Positions 26,012-35,066 of a DNA stretch of 64,000 nucleotides are shown one piece after another. Numbering within the stretch: the first letter of the stretch is position 1; every line of letters starts with the position of its first letter. The DNA is from Leifsonia psychrotolerans (GTDB taxonomy: Bacteria; Actinomycetota; Actinomycetes; Actinomycetales; Microbacteriaceae), in contig NZ_JACCFM010000001.1 of NCBI RefSeq assembly GCF_013410665.1, positions 1,302,001-1,366,000 on the forward strand, written 5' to 3'. Below the pieces are notes generated by a model that was not told the origin of the DNA, ran no database searches, and saw only the letters and a list, made by a program, of their open reading frames with translations. The translations under genes and the position numbers were made by a program.

Positions 26012-26986
26012 CTACGGCTGGCGAGGGAGGCCTGCCGGAACAGGCGTCGACTCGATGATTCTCGTGATGATCTCTTCGACCAGTGGCGCACTGTCATCAT
26101 GGTGATGGCCGAGCGCTCGTCCCGTGGGGATGAGGCGATGGCTGAGCACGGGTACGGCAAGAGAGTCGATATCGTCGGGAAGCACATAGTCTCGCCCGTG
26201 AAGCGCGGCTTGAGCCTTCGCGGCACGGATCAGCTGCAGTGTCGCTCGCGGACTCGCACCGAGACGCAGGTCTCTGTCGTCACGGGTGGCGCGGACCAGG
26301 GCAACCGTGTATTCCTTGACGGCGTTAGAGGCGAAAACGTGTCGTACCGCGACCATCATCGCCCGCAACTCTTCGCCGGACACGACAGCAGACAGACGGG
26401 ACAGAGGACTGGTGACATCGCGGGAATCGAGCATGGCCAGTTCGGAGCCGGTATCGGGGTATCCCATCGAGATTCTGGCCATGAATCGATCGCGTTGAGC
26501 CTCGGGCAATGCGTAGGTACCCTCCATCTCAATGGGGTTTTGGGTGGCCACCACGGTGAACGGCGCCGTGAGCGGATACGTGACACCGTCGACAGTGACC
26601 TGGCGTTCCTCCATACATTCCAGCAACGCCGACTGGGTCTTCGGACTGGCCCGATTGATCTCGTCGCCGATCACAATATTCGCGAAGACCGCTCCTCGCT
26701 TGAATTCGAAGCGTCGTTCGGCTTGGTTGAAGACGGAGACGCCCGTCACATCCGAGGGCAGTAAATCCGGCGTGAACTGAATGCGGCTGACCGAGCAGTC
26801 GACTGATGTGGCCAGGGCCTTGGCCAGCATCGTCTTTCCGACGCCCGGGACGTCTTCAATCAAGAGGTGGCCCCCGGCCAACAGCACCGTGAGCGCAGTG
26901 CGAACCGCGTCGGTCTTGCCGTCGATGACGGTTTCGACGTTGCGGATGATGGCGTGCGCAGCAGCGTGCAGGTCTGAGCTGGGCAT
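26012..26986 (-). CDS. moxR: MoxR family AAA ATPase
   Basis: A 324-residue AAA+ ATPase starting MPSSDLHAAAHAIIRNVET at 26986, with AGGAG nine bases upstream. Walker A is EDVPGVGKTMLAKAL (about 44-58), Walker B IGDEINRASPKTQSALLECMEER (about 104-126), and sensor 1 is VVATQNPIEMEGTY. MoxR proteins remodel or activate partners, here presumably the DUF58 and transglutaminase-like proteins encoded next. The longer frame to 27088 would run through a terminator hairpin and was rejected. Confidence 0.93.
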   Translation of the reverse strand: MPSSDLHAAAHAIIRNVETVIDGKTDAVRTALTVLLAGGHLLIEDVPGVGKTMLAKALATSVDCSVSRIQFTPDLLPSDVTGVSVFNQAERRFEFKRGAVFANIVIGDEINRASPKTQSALLECMEERQVTVDGVTYPLTAPFTVVATQNPIEMEGTYALPEAQRDRFMARISMGYPDTGSELAMLDSRDVTSPLSRLSAVVSGEELRAMMVAVRHVFASNAVKEYTVALVRATRDDRDLRLGASPRATLQLIRAAKAQAALHGRDYVLPDDIDSLAVPVLSHRLIPTGRALGHHHDDSAPLVEEIITRIIESTPVPAGLPRQP

Positions 26987-27031
26987 CACCTGACGCTCCT
27001 CACCGAATGAACTGCCGCGAGCGGTGGATTT

Positions 27032-27067
27032 CTCCGTGCGGAGGATCGAGGGAACCTCCGCACGGAG
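27032..27067 (-). terminator. Hairpin terminator after coaD
   Basis: Arms 27032-27044 and 27055-27067 are exact 13-base complements with a ten-base loop, 18 bases after the coaD stop and ahead of moxR. It insulates the moxR operon from coaD. Confidence 0.7.
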
Positions 27068-27084
27068 CGGAACAGAACCGGCTG

Positions 27085-27573
27085 TCATACGGTCGCCCGT
27101 TGCAGATAATTAGCGACCGCAGCCGGGACGAACGGAGCAATATCGCCGCCCAGGGCTGCAACCTGGCGCACAAGAGAACTCGACACGTGTGCGTTGGCCG
27201 GGTCGGGAAGCAGGAACACGGTTTCGACGGCGGCCAGGTGCCGGTTGACGATCGCCATCGGTGTCTCGTATGCCACGTCGATCTGCGACCGGATCCCTTT
27301 GACGAGCACACTGGCCCCGACATCAATGCAATAGTCCACGAGAAGTCCCATGCTCCAGGATGCGACGACAATTGTGCCTGGCAGGCGTGCGTCGGCGATG
27401 GACTGTTCGAGCAACGAGACCCGCTGTGCGATGGGCAGGAGCGCAGTCTTTCCGGGGTTGTGCACGACAAGCACATGCAGTTCGTCGAAGAGACCGGCGG
27501 CGCGCCCGATCACGTCGAGGTGCCCGAGCGTGACGGGGTCAAATGATCCAGGGACAACGGCGATCCGGTGCAT
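27085..27573 (-). CDS. coaD: Phosphopantetheine adenylyltransferase
   Basis: CoaD makes dephospho-CoA from phosphopantetheine and ATP. The 162-residue protein starts [22 protein letters not shown] with the nucleotidyltransferase motif ([10 protein letters not shown]). [24 protein letters not shown] is the C-terminal signature. The start at 27573 has TAGTGT at -13 to -8. Extending the frame upstream gives sequence unlike the family. It follows recG, as in many actinobacteria. Confidence 0.95.
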   Translation of the reverse strand: MHRIAVVPGSFDPVTLGHLDVIGRAAGLFDELHVLVVHNPGKTALLPIAQRVSLLEQSIADARLPGTIVVASWSMGLLVDYCIDVGASVLVKGIRSQIDVAYETPMAIVNRHLAAVETVFLLPDPANAHVSSSLVRQVAALGGDIAPFVPAAVANYLQRATV

Positions 27574-27580
27574 ACGCTTC

Positions 27581-27586
27581 ACACTA
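27581..27586 (-). promoter_or_regulatory. Candidate leaderless -10 box for coaD
   Basis: TAGTGT is placed at -13 to -8 of the coaD ATG at 27573, in the 67-base recG-coaD gap. Confidence 0.45.
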
Positions 27587-27640
27587 CTGCCAGCCGCAGT
27601 CGCACGCTCGGCTTGACATGAACCTGGAAGGCATCGTTTC

Positions 27641-29905
27641 TTAGCCCTTACTGAGCCAGGCTCGCTCGGATTCGTCGAGGCGACGTCGCACGGCCTCGCG
27701 CAGTGCGGGGATCGTCCGGAGGCCTGGATCTCCGCCGACAAGCTGCTGGGCTGCCGCGCGCGCATCGGTGATCAAATCGGCGTCGGTGGCCACGCGCAGC
27801 AGCCGCAGCGAGGACCTGCCGCCCGATTGCAAGCCACCGAGAACGTCGCCCTCTCGACGGAGCTCGAGGTCGGCCTGAGCAAGCTCGAAACCGTCCAGAG
27901 TCGAGGCAACGGTTTCCACTCGCTGTCTCGCCATCGACTCGGCCTCGGCCTCAGTCACCAGCAAGCACAGGCCAGGGACCGCACCGCGCCCGACCCGGCC
28001 GCGCAGCTGGTGCAGCTGGGAGACGCCGAACCGGTCGGCATCCATCACGACCATGGCCGATGCATTGGGCACATCGACGCCGACCTCAATGACCGTGGTT
28101 GCCACCAACAGATCGAGTTCACCGGCCGCAAAGGCACGCATGGTGAGATCTTTCTGCTCGCTCGTCATACGGCCGTGTAGCGGTGCGATGCGAGCGCCCG
28201 CCAAAGCGGGTTTGGCGCGAAGCTCGACGATGAGTTCTTCAACCGTCGTCGGCCTGGCCTTGGCGGCGGGGTGCCCCGAGGCCGACACCGCGGTTCCCTC
28301 ACCGGGATCATCCGCGCCCTCCTCGCCCTCCTCACGAACAGTGGGAGAGATTGCCGAGCAGACCACGAAGGCCTGTCGACCGAGCGCGAGTTCCTCGGCG
28401 AGCCGGGTCCAGACGCGTAAACCCCAGGCCGGCTTCTCAGCCAAAGGCACGACAAAGCTCTCGATTCCTTGCCGACCGCTCGGCAACTCGGCGATCGTGC
28501 TCACATCGAGGTCGCCGAACACCGTCATGGCGATGGTGCGCGGAATAGGCGTGGCAGTGAGCACGAGCACATGCGGCGGCGTGTCTCCCTTCTGCCGCAG
28601 CGTCTCACGCTGCTCGACGCCGAAGCGGTGCTGCTCATCGACAACCACCAGTCCGAGATCGTAAAACGACACCGCATCACCCAGCAGCGCATGAGTTCCG
28701 ATCACGATGCGGGACTGACCGGACACCGTTCCCAACAGCGCCTTCTTGCGCTCGGCGGCCGAGAGTTGCCCCGTGAGCAAGAGGGGTCGAAGCTCAGCCG
28801 CGCGGTCGGGCCCGAGCATGTGCACGATTGATCGGAGGTGCTGGGCGGCCAGAACTTCGGTCGGCGCGAGCAACGCAGACTGTCCGCCCGAGTCGGCAAC
28901 GGCCAGCATGGCCCGCAGCGCCACGACGGTTTTTCCCGAGCCCACCTCACCCTGCACCAGGCGGTTCATGGGAGACGTGGAGGCGAGATCCTGCGCGATC
29001 TCGGCACCCACGATCTTCTGGTCTCTCGTCAGCGTGAAGGGCAGACCGGCATCGAAATGTGCGAGGAAGCCGTCGGCACGCGGTGTGCGGGCGAGGGTGT
29101 GGCGCTCTCGTGCCGCGCTGTGCTGTTGCACGAGCGCGCATTGCAACACGAAGGCTTCAGTGAAACGCAGGGTGTCCCGCGCTTGTAACCACGACGCATC
29201 CTTCTGCGGACGGTGCACCTGCTCGAGTGCCTGACGGTGGCCCACCAACCGGCGCTCGCGTCGGATCTCGTCCGGCAGCGGATCGGGAAGTGCGCCGAGC
29301 CCGTCGAGGGCGAGGGCGATGGTCTTCTGGATCGTCCAGGTGGTCACGGCCGCGGTCGCCGGGTAGATCGGGATGGGCGCTTCTAACCAGCGTTGTTGAG
29401 CATCGAAATCAGTGGGAGCGTCACTCGCCTGTTCGAACAGTTCGTAGTCGGGGTGAGCCAGCTGCAAATTTGATTTGTACGCGGTCACCTTGCCGGTAAA
29501 TATCCCGCGGCGGCCGGGGAGCAAATCGCGCTCGCGCCACGGCTGATTGAAAAATGTGAGGTACAGGATGCCGTGACCGTCTGAGATACGAGCCTCGACG
29601 ATGGAACCACTGCGCGACTTCATGCTGCGTCTCTCGACCGACAGCACCTCGCCGACGAGCGTGACGTTCTCGCCCTGCGGCACCTCGCTGACCGCCGTGA
29701 GTTCACCACGGCGCGCATAACGGCGCGGGTAGTGGTTGAGGAGGTCACCCACCGTGACGATCCCAAACGCCTTGGTCAAGGGTGTCGCCGTGCGCCCCCC
29801 GGCCAGCGCCTGCACCGTGGTGTCGAGAGTCACACCTGCGGCAGGCACCGACAACGGGGCAGCCGCAGCACTGTGGTGGTGGTCGGCAGGTGGAGTACCA
29901 GTCAT
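27641..29905 (-). CDS. recG: ATP-dependent DNA helicase RecG
   Basis: RecG remodels stalled forks and branched DNA. The 754-residue protein has an OB-fold wedge domain (about 40-180) and a helicase core. Walker A is [16 protein letters not shown] (about 305-320), the DExH box [15 protein letters not shown], then [12 protein letters not shown], and motif VI GRVGRG. An acidic insert ([13 protein letters not shown]) lies between helicase motifs IV and V. The ATG at 29905 was chosen because homology begins there and TACCAT stands at -12 to -7. Confidence 0.95.
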   Translation of the reverse strand: MTGTPPADHHHSAAAAPLSVPAAGVTLDTTVQALAGGRTATPLTKAFGIVTVGDLLNHYPRRYARRGELTAVSEVPQGENVTLVGEVLSVERRSMKSRSGSIVEARISDGHGILYLTFFNQPWRERDLLPGRRGIFTGKVTAYKSNLQLAHPDYELFEQASDAPTDFDAQQRWLEAPIPIYPATAAVTTWTIQKTIALALDGLGALPDPLPDEIRRERRLVGHRQALEQVHRPQKDASWLQARDTLRFTEAFVLQCALVQQHSAARERHTLARTPRADGFLAHFDAGLPFTLTRDQKIVGAEIAQDLASTSPMNRLVQGEVGSGKTVVALRAMLAVADSGGQSALLAPTEVLAAQHLRSIVHMLGPDRAAELRPLLLTGQLSAAERKKALLGTVSGQSRIVIGTHALLGDAVSFYDLGLVVVDEQHRFGVEQRETLRQKGDTPPHVLVLTATPIPRTIAMTVFGDLDVSTIAELPSGRQGIESFVVPLAEKPAWGLRVWTRLAEELALGRQAFVVCSAISPTVREEGEEGADDPGEGTAVSASGHPAAKARPTTVEELIVELRAKPALAGARIAPLHGRMTSEQKDLTMRAFAAGELDLLVATTVIEVGVDVPNASAMVVMDADRFGVSQLHQLRGRVGRGAVPGLCLLVTEAEAESMARQRVETVASTLDGFELAQADLELRREGDVLGGLQSGGRSSLRLLRVATDADLITDARAAAQQLVGGDPGLRTIPALREAVRRRLDESERAWLSKG

Positions 29906-29911
29906 GTCTTG

Positions 29912-29917
29912 ATGGTA
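29912..29917 (-). promoter_or_regulatory. Candidate leaderless -10 box for recG
   Basis: TACCAT lies at -12 to -7 of the recG ATG at 29905. It diverges from the rsmD promoter 80 bases away. Confidence 0.45.
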
Positions 29918-29996
29918 TTCGGCAGCACTGTCATTCGCAGCCGAGGAGCGCTGCAATCGGGGAGGGCTGCAATTGAGGCTCGTCGCACCCCACCGG

Positions 29997-30002
29997 TAGG
30001 CT
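29997..30002 (+). promoter_or_regulatory. Candidate -10 box for rsmD
   Basis: TAGGCT lies 10-15 bases before the rsmD ATG at 30012, predicting a leader of about three bases. Confidence 0.4.
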
Positions 30003-30011
30003 CGAAGCGAC

Positions 30012-30584
30012 ATGACTCGAATCGTCGCCGGTTTTGCCGGAAATCTGACCTTGGCCGTTCCGAAGAGCGGCACCCGGCCCACAAGCGACCGCGTACGCGA
30101 GGCGATCTTCTCGGCGCTGGACTCCCGCGATGCCATCGCCCACACGCGGGTGCTTGACCTCTACGCCGGATCCGGCGGGCTCGGCTTGGAAGCCGCCAGT
30201 CGCGGGGCCCGCTCGGTCACACTGGTCGAGAAGAATTCAACGGCCGCTGCACTCTGCCGCAAGAATGCCGAAGCTATCTCGAAGCGGGCTCCCTCACGAG
30301 ATGCGCCACGCATCCTGGTGACGGGCCAATCTGTTCAAGCATTCCTGAATTCGTCAACCACCGAGGTCGATTTGGTCTTCATCGACCCGCCCTACGAGCT
30401 GACCGATGAGGATCTCGCGCAGAACCTGGCCACGCTCGCGACGCTCCTCTCTGACGACGCGCTCGTCGTTGTCGAACGCAGCACCCGTTCACCCGAGCCT
30501 GACTGGGGCGATGCGCTCGTGCTCGTGAACCGCAAGAAATACGGCGAGACGACGGTCTGGTACGCCGAAACGGCTACCCGATAG
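30012..30584 (+). CDS. rsmD: 16S rRNA (guanine966-N2)-methyltransferase
   Basis: RsmD methylates G966 of 16S rRNA. The 190-residue protein has the N-terminal RIVAGFAGNLTLAVPKSGTRPTSDRVREAIFSALDS signature, the SAM-binding loop DLYAGSGGLGLEAASRGA (about 48-65) and the catalytic DPPY motif near 124-127. It stands divergent to recG. Its last eleven bases overlap the 3' end of thiL on the other strand. Confidence 0.94.
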   Translation: MTRIVAGFAGNLTLAVPKSGTRPTSDRVREAIFSALDSRDAIAHTRVLDLYAGSGGLGLEAASRGARSVTLVEKNSTAAALCRKNAEAISKRAPSRDAPRILVTGQSVQAFLNSSTTEVDLVFIDPPYELTDEDLAQNLATLATLLSDDALVVVERSTRSPEPDWGDALVLVNRKKYGETTVWYAETATR

Positions 30585-31581
30585 CACCGTTCCACCCGCG
30601 GTACGGGTCCCACCCGCCCTGCGAGTGTGGCTTGCCGTCGACCAGAATCAGGCCGGCCCCTGCAGTGACGGTGCCAAGCGCACGGAATCCGGAGGGAAGC
30701 TCGGATCCAGCGGGGAAAGTCGCGAGAAGCCCGTGGTCTTCCCCGCCGTTGAGCGCACGCTCGATGTGGTCACCGAGCGCGGTCGATCGAAAGTCGATTC
30801 CCACCCCACTGGCCCGGGCGATGCGTCCCGCATCGATCGCGAGTCCGTCTGAGACGTCGAGCATGGCCGTTGCTCCGCACTCCGCCGCAACCGGACCGAG
30901 CGTGACGGGAGGTTCGGGCCGCAGCTGAGCGGCGAGCTGTTCCGGATTCCTCACCTTGAGCGCGTCTGCCCGCGCGGCGTTCGGGGTTCCTGCCTCATCG
31001 ACGCCTTCTCGAAAGAGCAGCTCAAGACCGGCCGCGGCCTCACCGAGACGACCGGCCAGGGCGACAATGTCTCCCGGTCGCGCACCAGAGCGCAGCACGG
31101 CGGCACGCCCGTCAAGGTCGCCGAATGCCGTCACGGCAAGTGTCAGCGTGTCGGACGCCGAAAGATCGCCACCGACGACGCCGCAGCCGGGCGACAGCGC
31201 TGCGCAGGCAGAGCGCAGACCGTCCGCAATGCCTTCGATGGTTTCGATCGGGGTGTGCGGCGGTGCGGCGATGGCCACGACAAGCGCCGTCGGGCGCGCA
31301 CCCATCGCAGCAACGTCGGAGAGGTTGGTGGCTGCTGCCTTCCAGCCGAGGTCGAACGGGGTCGACCAAGCGAGCCGAAAGTCGGGGCCATGAATCATCA
31401 TGTCGGTCGTGACGACGAATCGGCCGTCCGGCGCGGCGACGATCGCGCAGTCGTCGCCCGGGCCGAGCAGTGCGGCATCCGCGTCGGGCAGGCGCGGAAA
31501 GATCCGAGCGAGCACCTGGCCCTCACTTAGATCGGCCAACGTCTCGGATCGAGTGGAAGGCGGTTCCGCAGCATTCGTCAT
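30574..31581 (-). CDS. thiL: Thiamine-monophosphate kinase
   Basis: ThiL phosphorylates thiamine monophosphate to the active diphosphate. The 335-residue protein has GPGDDCAIV (about 42-50), TTDMMIHGPDFRLAW, GWKAAATNLSDVAAMGARPTAL and VVGGDLSASDTL, all PurM/ThiL ATP- and metal-binding segments. Its ATG at 31581 is 24 bases from the divergent DUF3515 gene, and the two share an overlapping -10 region. The 3' end runs eleven bases into rsmD. Confidence 0.94.
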   Translation of the reverse strand: MTNAAEPPSTRSETLADLSEGQVLARIFPRLPDADAALLGPGDDCAIVAAPDGRFVVTTDMMIHGPDFRLAWSTPFDLGWKAAATNLSDVAAMGARPTALVVAIAAPPHTPIETIEGIADGLRSACAALSPGCGVVGGDLSASDTLTLAVTAFGDLDGRAAVLRSGARPGDIVALAGRLGEAAAGLELLFREGVDEAGTPNAARADALKVRNPEQLAAQLRPEPPVTLGPVAAECGATAMLDVSDGLAIDAGRIARASGVGIDFRSTALGDHIERALNGGEDHGLLATFPAGSELPSGFRALGTVTAGAGLILVDGKPHSQGGWDPYRGWNGAIG

Positions 31582-31588
31582 GTCTCAA

Positions 31589-31598
31589 ACGGTAGCCT
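31589..31598. promoter_or_regulatory. Overlapping divergent -10 boxes of thiL and the DUF3515 gene
   Basis: The ten bases ACGGTAGCCT read TACCGT on the minus strand (31594-31589) and TAGCCT on the plus strand (31593-31598). Each box is exactly at -13 to -8 of its own start codon (31581 and 31606), and they share the TA at 31593-31594. Confidence 0.55.
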
Positions 31599-31605
31599 GG
31601 ATCCG

Positions 31606-32112
31606 ATGACTCTCCGATTCCCGGCACGTTTCACTGCCGCAGCCCTGACCCTCACCGCTGGTGCAGCTTTGCTGACCGGATGCGCAGCCGCAGTTCCCTT
31701 GCAGCCCGCCGCCAATGCGATCGACGCCGGCTGCGCCGCCGTCGTGGTGCACCTGCCCGCCGCTGTTGCCGATGAGACGAAGCGTGAGACGAATGCGCAG
31801 GGAACCGGCGCGTGGGGCGACCCGGCGTCCATCCTGCTGCACTGCGGCGTCGCCGTGCCGGGGCCGACCACACAGGCCTGCGTGAGCGTCAACGGCATCG
31901 ACTGGATTGAGGACGATTCCGCCGCGCCCACCTATCGTTTCACCACCTACGGCCGCGAACCGGCCGTCGAAGTGGTTCTGGACTCGGGCACGGTGGCCGG
32001 CTCGACAGTGCTCGCAGATCTGTCGAACGCGGTCTCGTATGCGCCGACCAACGGCAGCGCGTGCGTCGGCGCCGAAGACCTGCAGCTGCCCGAGGCGACC
32101 CCTGCTCCCTAG
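31606..32112 (+). CDS. DUF3515 family lipoprotein
   Basis: A 168-residue exported lipoprotein: signal peptide with a lipobox ending LLTGC (Cys26), then the DUF3515 core with AGCAAVVVHLPA, GTGAWGDPASILLHCGV and conserved cysteines. The function is unknown, but the family is typical of actinobacteria and is regularly found near ddl and thiL, as here. It reads toward ddl and ends 17 bases before the ddl stop on the other strand. Confidence 0.87.
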   Translation: MTLRFPARFTAAALTLTAGAALLTGCAAAVPLQPAANAIDAGCAAVVVHLPAAVADETKRETNAQGTGAWGDPASILLHCGVAVPGPTTQACVSVNGIDWIEDDSAAPTYRFTTYGREPAVEVVLDSGTVAGSTVLADLSNAVSYAPTNGSACVGAEDLQLPEATPAP

Positions 32113-32129
32113 TCGCTGTACGGGGCTGG

Positions 32130-33227
32130 CTACGAGCCGTGAGCCGCGTGCGCCAGCGCCACGTCGATGAGTTCGTTGATGAGACTCGGATAGTCGAAAC
32201 CGCTCGCCAACCAGCAGCTGGGGAACATGGAGATGGGGGTAAAGCCGGGCATGGTGTTGATCTCATTAATCACCCAGCCGTCGGCGGTCAAAAAGAAGTC
32301 GACCCGCGAAAGACCGGCGCCGTCGATAGCGTCGAAGGCACGAATCGCAAGCGTCTGCATCTCGGCCAGCTCGGCCGTGTCGAGCACAGCCGGACAGACC
32401 AGATCGATGCCGGGAGCATCGAGGTACTTCGCCGCAAAGTCGTAGAAGGCACGGCCGCTGACGACGACTTCACCGGCCACGGATGCCCGGGTCGGCTCCC
32501 CCGGACGCCCCTGCAACACCGCAACCTCAATCTCACGCCCGACGAGCGCCGATTCGATCAGAACCTTGGTATCTTCGGCGAACGCAACGGCCAGCGCCCC
32601 GGCTAGCTCATCGCGGCTCTCGACGCGGCTCACACCGACACTCGAGCCCGCCCGGGCCGGCTTCACAAACGCGGGTAGCCCCAATTCGTCCAGCGCGGCG
32701 TAGGCCGCTTCGGGTGCCGCCGCCCACGCATCCGCCGTGACGGTGTGCCATGGAGCGACGGGCAGCCCTGCCTGCTGAAATACCGTCTTGGTGAAGTGCT
32801 TGTCCATACCGAGTGAGGACGCCAAAACCTTCGAGCCCAGATACGGCAAGCCGACGAGGTCGAGCATGCCTTGAATGGTGCCATCCTCGCCGAACGGTCC
32901 ATGCAAAATCGGGAATACAAGGTCAACGGCACCGAGCGAGCGTGTTCCGGACGCGTCGGTGACGTGAAGTTCTCTACTCTGGGTGCTCTCGGGCCAGCTC
33001 ACGCGACTGCCATTGTCGATGACCTCGGGCAGTGACTGCGTGTTGAGCGCGAATTTGGCTGGGGAATCGTCTTCGAGAACGAAAGCACCATCCCGTGTAA
33101 TCCCGATCGGGATCACGGTGTAGCGGCTGCGGTCAAGCGCCGTCAGTACTCCGCCCGCCGTGGCGCAGCTGATCGAATGTTCGCTTGAACGTCCCCCAAA
33201 GAGCACGGCTACCGTGAGCTTGTCCAT
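32130..33227 (-). CDS. ddl: D-alanine-D-alanine ligase
   Basis: Ddl joins two D-alanines for the peptidoglycan stem peptide. The 365-residue ATP-grasp enzyme starts MDKLTVAVLFGGRSSEHSIS at 33227 with AAAGGA six bases upstream. Other motifs are ILHGPFGEDGTIQGMLDLVGLPYLGS, FVKPARAGSSVGVSRV and INEINTMPGFTPISMFP. It is the last gene of the leuC operon. The upstream gpsA frame runs 95 bases into it, an unusually long overlap. Confidence 0.95.
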   Translation of the reverse strand: MDKLTVAVLFGGRSSEHSISCATAGGVLTALDRSRYTVIPIGITRDGAFVLEDDSPAKFALNTQSLPEVIDNGSRVSWPESTQSRELHVTDASGTRSLGAVDLVFPILHGPFGEDGTIQGMLDLVGLPYLGSKVLASSLGMDKHFTKTVFQQAGLPVAPWHTVTADAWAAAPEAAYAALDELGLPAFVKPARAGSSVGVSRVESRDELAGALAVAFAEDTKVLIESALVGREIEVAVLQGRPGEPTRASVAGEVVVSGRAFYDFAAKYLDAPGIDLVCPAVLDTAELAEMQTLAIRAFDAIDGAGLSRVDFFLTADGWVINEINTMPGFTPISMFPSCWLASGFDYPSLINELIDVALAHAAHGS

Positions 33228-34257
33228 CAATTGTCCTTTCGCCCTGCGGTTCGCCGGAGTCTGTTGTGAGGTGAGGAGCGATGTCCTTCGGGTGCAGCGT
33301 GCCAGCCAGCACCTGGCGCACCTGCTCGACAATGGGCATGTCGACGCCCTTCGCCTTCGCCAGTTCGAGAACGGGACCGACAGATGCGAGACCTTCGGTG
33401 GTCTGCTGCATCTGCTTGGTCACATCGGCGATGCTGTACCCCTGACCGAGCAGGCGACCCGCGGTGTTGTTGCGCGACAGCGGCGACTGACAGGTCGCGA
33501 TGAGGTCGCCGAGACCAGCGAGACCCGCCAATGTCTCGGGCTGGGCGCCGTACGCGACCGCAAAATCGGTCATCTCAACGAGCCCGCGCGTGATGATCGA
33601 AGCCTTGGTGTTCTCGCCGTAACCGACCCCGTCAACAATGCCGATGGCCACGGCGATGAGATTCTTCAGCACGCCGCCGAACTCGGTACCGATCACATCC
33701 GTGTTCACAAAGGTGCGGAAGTAGCGTGTGTTGGCGAGCATCGCGATGGCCTGCGCGGTCTCGAGGCTGCTCGAGGAAACGACGGCTGCGGTGGGTTGCT
33801 CTTTGGCGATCTCAAGCGCGAGATTCGGGCCTGAGATGGCTGCGATGCGTGCCGGGTCGATCGGGAGGACCTCGGCGATGACCTCACTCATGCGCAGGCC
33901 GGTCGAGCGTTCGACGCCCTTCATCAGCGACACAATGAGCGCGTTTGAGGCCAGGTACGGTTCGGCGGAGACCAGGTTCTCGCGCAGCGACTGGCTGGGC
34001 ACCGAGACGAAAACCTGTTCCGCACCGTGCAGAGCCAGGTCGAGCCGTGATGTGGCGCGCAGGCCAACGGGCAGGTTGATTCCCGGCAGGTAATCGCTGT
34101 TGCGTCGACCTTCGGTGATCTCTTTCGCGAGCTCTGGTCGACGCGCCCAGAGCATGACATCTGCTCCACCATCGGTGAGGATCTTGGCGAACGTGGTTCC
34201 CCAACTTCCGGCACCGAGCACTGCGACTCGGGTTCCTGGCTGAACCTTAGGCTTCAA
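33133..34257 (-). CDS. gpsA: Glycerol-3-phosphate dehydrogenase [NAD(P)+]
   Basis: GpsA reduces dihydroxyacetone phosphate to glycerol 3-phosphate for phospholipid synthesis. The dinucleotide motif VAVLGAGSWGTTFAK is at about 11-25, with SLMKGVE, GPNLALEIA and GLVEMTDFAVAYGAQPETLAGLAGLGDLIATC further on. The only usable start is a TTG at 34257, overlapping plsC by eleven bases. The family normally ends soon after LTPKD..PQGER; here the frame continues about 31 codons into ddl, giving 374 residues. A TGA overlapping the ddl ATG lies one frame off, so a lost stop or a one-base indel in nature or sequencing is possible. Confidence 0.92.
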   Translation of the reverse strand: MKPKVQPGTRVAVLGAGSWGTTFAKILTDGGADVMLWARRPELAKEITEGRRNSDYLPGINLPVGLRATSRLDLALHGAEQVFVSVPSQSLRENLVSAEPYLASNALIVSLMKGVERSTGLRMSEVIAEVLPIDPARIAAISGPNLALEIAKEQPTAAVVSSSSLETAQAIAMLANTRYFRTFVNTDVIGTEFGGVLKNLIAVAIGIVDGVGYGENTKASIITRGLVEMTDFAVAYGAQPETLAGLAGLGDLIATCQSPLSRNNTAGRLLGQGYSIADVTKQMQQTTEGLASVGPVLELAKAKGVDMPIVEQVRQVLAGTLHPKDIAPHLTTDSGEPQGERTIDGQAHGSRALWGTFKRTFDQLRHGGRSTDGA

Positions 34258-35059
34258 AACGACCTGTCTCTTTCTGATCGTGTTCTGCGGGGTTCCAGCG
34301 CTTCGTGGGCGCCTTCTCTTCGCGGATGTCTTCCAACAGTGCGGTGATCGCATCCATGACAGCGGTGGTCGCCTCAGCCAAGGTCGCCGAGTCGAGACTG
34401 CGGCCACGGAATCGATCCAAATCGACGGGGTCGCCAATCTTCACGGTGATGTGTTTACGAGGGAACAGGCTGATCTTCTTCGAATACCGGGGCATAACAC
34501 CCTGCGTGCCCCAGTGAGCGGCAGGAACGACCGGGATGTTCTGTTCCAATGCCACCCGTACGGCGCCGGTTTTGCCCCGCATCGGCCACATATCGGGGTC
34601 CCTCGTGAGCGTGCCCTCCGGGTACACAACGAGCATCTGACCGTTCTCGACGAGGCGCTCTGCTGCTCTCACCGGTTCGCTGCCGCGCATCGATCCGCCC
34701 CGCTGCACGGGAATCTGGCCTGACTTCGTCAGCAGGTAGCCGATCACCGGAATGGTGAACAGCGAGCCCTTGGCCATAAACCGGGGCAGTCGCCCGAGTT
34801 TCCAGGCGACCATGCCCATGACGACCGGGTCAATCTCGCTGTAATGGTTCGGCGCGAAGACGAAGGCACCCTGCGTCGGAAACTTCTCCCGGTCCCTGAT
34901 CTCGAACTTGGCGATCAGGTTCATGGGCGGCACGGCGATTGCCGCCAGCAGCCAAAAGATCGACGGCCGGCTCTTTTCAGAGCGCGTTCTCCCCGACGAA
35001 GCGGACGATGCGGAATCTGGCGCTGGACTCGAGGCTGGCGTTGAATGTGAAGCTGGCAC
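34247..35059 (-). CDS. plsC: 1-acyl-sn-glycerol-3-phosphate acyltransferase family protein
   Basis: A 270-residue acyltransferase making phosphatidic acid from lysophosphatidic acid. The HX4D catalytic motif is NHYSEID (about 67-73), followed by GQIPVQRGG, YPEGTLTRD and PVVPAAHWG. A Ser/Ala-rich N-terminus precedes a hydrophobic segment near 35-50. The GTG at 35059 was chosen because GAAGGA lies ten bases upstream; starts further upstream would sit inside murA. It lies between murA and gpsA, which makes its glycerol 3-phosphate precursor. Confidence 0.9.
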   Translation of the reverse strand: MPASHSTPASSPAPDSASSASSGRTRSEKSRPSIFWLLAAIAVPPMNLIAKFEIRDREKFPTQGAFVFAPNHYSEIDPVVMGMVAWKLGRLPRFMAKGSLFTIPVIGYLLTKSGQIPVQRGGSMRGSEPVRAAERLVENGQMLVVYPEGTLTRDPDMWPMRGKTGAVRVALEQNIPVVPAAHWGTQGVMPRYSKKISLFPRKHITVKIGDPVDLDRFRGRSLDSATLAEATTAVMDAITALLEDIREEKAPTKRWNPAEHDQKETGRFEA

Positions 35060-35066
35060 AGACCTA

